A stretch of DNA of 6,003 nucleotides from Synergistaceae bacterium (lineage in GTDB: Bacteria > Synergistota > Synergistia > Synergistales > Aminobacteriaceae), in NCBI GenBank assembly GCA_017394925.1, contig JAFPWQ010000121.1, forward strand, positions 1 through 6,003. Reading direction: 5' to 3'. Positions 5,787 to 6,003 of this stretch are shown here, one piece after another. The notes beneath the pieces are model-generated. The model was given only the letters and a program-made list of their open reading frames with translations, did not search any database and was not told the origin of the DNA. Positions within the stretch are counted from its first letter, which is position 1; the number at the start of each line of letters is the position of its first letter. Made by a program: the position numbers and the translations under genes.

Positions 5787-6003
5787 ATGATTTTTGACAG
5801 TATAAAAAAAGCTCTCGGTCTTGATCCTAATGACCGCGCACTGAAAAAATATACATCACTTGTTGAGATCGTCAATTCATATTCTGATGACGTACACGCA
5901 AAGACAGACGAAGAAATTAAATCGCGTTTCACAGAATTAAAATCGCAGGTGCAAAATGATTCTCAATCACTCGATGACATTCTGCCCGAAGTATTTGCAA
6001 TCG
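5787..6003 (+). CDS. secA: Preprotein translocase ATPase SecA, N-terminus only
   Basis: Only the first 72 codons are in the window; the frame stays open to the edge. The translated start MIFDSIKKALGLDPNDRALKK (1-21) and the later DEEIKSRFTELKSQV (41-55) and SLDDILPEVFAI (61-72) match the N-terminal helices of SecA, whose family pattern is 'DPNEREL', 'SDEELRAKT..F' and 'LDDLLPEAFAV'. SecA is the cytoplasmic motor that binds preproteins and uses ATP to push them through SecYEG. The Walker motifs would lie just past the window edge. The family start pattern supports ATG at 5787 despite its distant ribosome binding site. It is transcribed away from cheV. Confidence 0.93.
   Translation, partial: MIFDSIKKALGLDPNDRALKKYTSLVEIVNSYSDDVHAKTDEEIKSRFTELKSQVQNDSQSLDDILPEVFAI

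Noticed and set aside
1..6003. CRISPR array, tRNA or rRNA gene, insertion sequence, riboswitch
   Set aside because: I saw no spaced direct repeats, no tRNA-like cloverleaf ends, no transposase or terminal repeats, and intergenic regions are too short (at most 156 bases) for most large riboswitches.

Overview
The window is about 40% G+C by eye and is densely packed with bacterial genes. Most starts have strong AGGAGG-type ribosome binding sites. The content is a CheW-REC coupling protein (CheV), a primary sigma factor with an acidic N-terminus, an RCK-gated channel, a DUF362 protein, a BrnT-type toxin and SecA. This points to a motile anaerobic bacterium. A gut- or rumen-type Synergistota genome is my best guess, but that rests on general impression and not on a diagnostic marker.

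Left part, + strand. Positions 1-264 are the 3' end of a brnT-like toxin gene cut by the window edge. It overlaps an 84-residue gene (248-502) in the antitoxin position. That protein keeps a BrnA-like linker motif but shows no ribbon-helix-helix domain. A hairpin with a T-run (491-527) overlaps the end of this gene and isolates it from a monocistronic DUF362 gene (580-1566), which has its own extended -10 promoter. A hairpin with T-runs on both sides (1580-1635) separates this convergent gene from the next operon.

Middle and right, - strand. Four genes, transcribed right to left, form a tight probable operon: cheV (5630-4701), an unrecognised 233-aa protein (4694-3993), rpoD (3978-2743, TTG start) and a two-helix K+-channel-like protein with an RCK domain (2731-1646). 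Gaps are 6, 14 and 11 bases. The rpoD ribosome binding site lies at and just past the stop codon of the unknown gene, and the channel gene's ribosome binding site overlaps the rpoD stop. Translation of the four genes is therefore probably coupled.

Right edge. A 156-base divergent intergenic region (5631-5786) separates cheV from secA, of which only the first 72 codons are present.

Most genes are housekeeping or signalling genes of known families. The points most worth a second look are the non-canonical pore signature of the channel, the antitoxin-position protein without a DNA-binding fold, and the unknown protein coupled between cheV and rpoD.
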